Assembly: GCA_013697015.1 (NCBI GenBank)
Contig: JACCXL010000406.1
Span: 1-5,749, forward strand
DNA from: Chthoniobacterales bacterium
GTDB taxonomy: Bacteria > Verrucomicrobiota > Verrucomicrobiia > Chthoniobacterales > UBA10450
Reading direction: 5' to 3'
DNA length: 5,749 nt
Shown here piece by piece: positions 4,617-5,749 of the stretch (its first letter is position 1; the number at the start of each line of letters is the position of its first letter). A program made the translations under genes and the position numbers. The notes beneath the pieces were generated by a model. The model searched no databases and was not told where the DNA came from. It saw only the letters and a program-made list of their open reading frames with translations.

Positions 4617-5749
4617 GTGAATACCGTCTGGCGCGTCTTTGTTTATCTGAAGCGTTATCCCTGGATGGCAGCGGGAACGCTTACCTGCGCCATCGTGGGC
4701 ACGCTCATGGTGATCGTATTTCCAGCCGTGGCGAAACAAATCATTGATGAAGTGGTGCGAGATCACCATCCAGAACGATTGATGCCGCTCGTGTTTGTGG
4801 CCGCCATTGCTTTCGTCATCCAGCATGGTTTGAACGCCGTTCGCATCGTCTTAAACAACACTTTCGAACAGCGCGTTATTTTCGATCTGCGCAGCGATCT
4901 CTATTCGCACATTCAATTGCTGCCGGTCCGCTGGTTCGACAATCGCGCGACCGGCGATCTGATGACGCGGGTGCTGGAAGATGTGAACTCGGTCGAGCGG
5001 ATGTTGATCGACGGCGTCGAGCAGGGCGTCGTCGCTGCCTTGCAGGTAATCATCATGCTCGGCGTGATGTTTTACGTGAATTGGAAGCTGGCTCTGCTTG
5101 GCCTCGCGCCGTTGCCGCTTCTCGCGGGGGGCGCGCTTTGGTACACGCTCACAGCCCATCGCCGTTACCGTCTGCAGCGTCGTGCTTCCTCGGCCATGAA
5201 CGCCTTGTTGCACGATAATCTGGCGGGCATCCGGCAGATCAAAAGTTTCGTGCGCGAAGGCGAAGAACACGCGCGTTTCAATCGCGCGAGCGATGCACTG
5301 CGACATGCAACGCTCGTCGTGATGCGCGTCTGGGCGATCTACAATCCGGCGATGTATTTGATCGGCTCCCTCGGCGTTGTGCTCGTGATCGCAGTCGGCG
5401 CGCAAGAAGTTCTCCGCGGCGCCATGCCGCTGGGCAATTTGGTCGCCTTTCTCATGCTGACCGGTCTCTTGTATGAGCCGATCGGGAAACTGCATTCACT
5501 CAACCAGCTCATGCAAGCCGGACGCGCCGCCGGGGAGCGCGTCTTCGAGATCATTGATGAAAAAATCGAGCCTGACTGGGAGCGGCAGGAGGCAATCGCG
5601 ATCACTGGCGATATCCGTTTCGACGACGTGAGCTTCGCGTACGGCGAGGGGCTTCCTGCGCTTGATCATATTACGTTTCACGCGAAGCCGGGCGAGACGG
5701 TGGCTTTAGTGGGCGCGACCGGAGCCGGGAAATCGACGTTGGTGAATCT
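4617..5749 (+). CDS. ABC exporter, fused permease-ATPase (MsbA/ABCB-like), 3'-truncated by window
   Basis: The frame is open to the window end: 377 codons of an expected ~570-600. The N-terminal part is a type-I ABC exporter membrane domain, with hydrophobic segments near residues 17-38, 55-78, 136-154, 157-178, 240-262 and 270-288. It includes the family block RWFDNRATGDLMTRVLEDV (105-123), which is typical of coupling-helix regions, and LAGIRQIKSFVREGEE (202-217). The nucleotide-binding domain begins near 330 with the A-loop tyrosine Y342 in VSFAYGEG and has Walker A GATGAGKST (366-374). The sequence stops three residues later, so signature and Walker B motifs are unseen. The likely role is ATP-driven export of a lipid or other hydrophobic molecule across the inner membrane; the substrate cannot be told. 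Start GTG 4617 is chosen because the frame closes upstream at TGA 4581 and 'VFVYLKRYPW' is a usual exporter N-terminus. The next start, ATG 4665, would cut into the first membrane segment. No good ribosome site precedes the GTG. Confidence 0.88.
   Translation, partial: MNTVWRVFVYLKRYPWMAAGTLTCAIVGTLMVIVFPAVAKQIIDEVVRDHHPERLMPLVFVAAIAFVIQHGLNAVRIVLNNTFEQRVIFDLRSDLYSHIQLLPVRWFDNRATGDLMTRVLEDVNSVERMLIDGVEQGVVAALQVIIMLGVMFYVNWKLALLGLAPLPLLAGGALWYTLTAHRRYRLQRRASSAMNALLHDNLAGIRQIKSFVREGEEHARFNRASDALRHATLVVMRVWAIYNPAMYLIGSLGVVLVIAVGAQEVLRGAMPLGNLVAFLMLTGLLYEPIGKLHSLNQLMQAGRAAGERVFEIIDEKIEPDWERQEAIAITGDIRFDDVSFAYGEGLPALDHITFHAKPGETVALVGATGAGKSTLVN

Noticed and set aside
4851..5495. Long minus-strand open frame (214 codons) opposite the ABC exporter
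   Set aside because: It lies wholly inside a clear exporter gene on the plus strand, its product is rich in His/Gln/Arg with no recognisable domain, and such shadows are usual in GC-rich coding DNA.
1..5749. CRISPR array, insertion sequence, prophage or defence island
   Set aside because: There are no regularly spaced direct repeats, no transposase or integrase, and no toxin, nuclease or phage-like genes apart from the housekeeping resolvase RuvC.

Overview
This looks like a housekeeping segment of a bacterial chromosome with fairly high GC content. It holds seven genes, all on the plus strand and two of them cut by the window edges, separated by gaps rich in palindromic repeats. The best taxonomic guess is a soil-type Verrucomicrobiota (Chthoniobacterales-like). 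That rests on remembered resemblance of the HTH/metallo-beta-lactamase protein, the SDR C-terminus and the repeat types. It is an inference that a database search should settle.

Layout: (1) 1-167, the C-terminal end of an SDR-family oxidoreductase, whose last dozen codons lie inside an interspersed inverted repeat (129-197). (2) 210-1256, a divergent QueA-family protein. (3) 1257-1428, a gap holding two inverted REP-like palindromes with outward GTAG heads (1258-1333), then the leader of the next unit. (4) 1429-3418, three genes joined by two 4-base ATGA stop/start overlaps: ruvC (Holliday junction resolvase), lipB (octanoyltransferase) and an HTH plus metallo-beta-lactamase-fold hydrolase. 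(5) 3433-4329, a 3-hydroxyisobutyrate-dehydrogenase-like oxidoreductase 14 bases downstream, probably in the same operon. (6) 4330-4616, a gap with a third REP-like hairpin and a long purine/pyrimidine inverted repeat. (7) 4617-5749, the 5' part of an ABC exporter with fused permease and ATPase, cut just after Walker A.

The genes do not form one pathway. ruvC (recombination) and lipB (lipoate attachment) are unrelated functions held together by translational coupling. The hydrolase and the dehydrogenase may share a small-metabolite role, but nothing in the sequence names a substrate.

I found no convincing new defence, mobile or regulatory system. The points most worth a second look are the REP-like elements, the repeat-derived SDR tail, the QueA paralogue with altered active-site motifs, the HTH-MBL fusion, and the dehydrogenase with a changed substrate loop.
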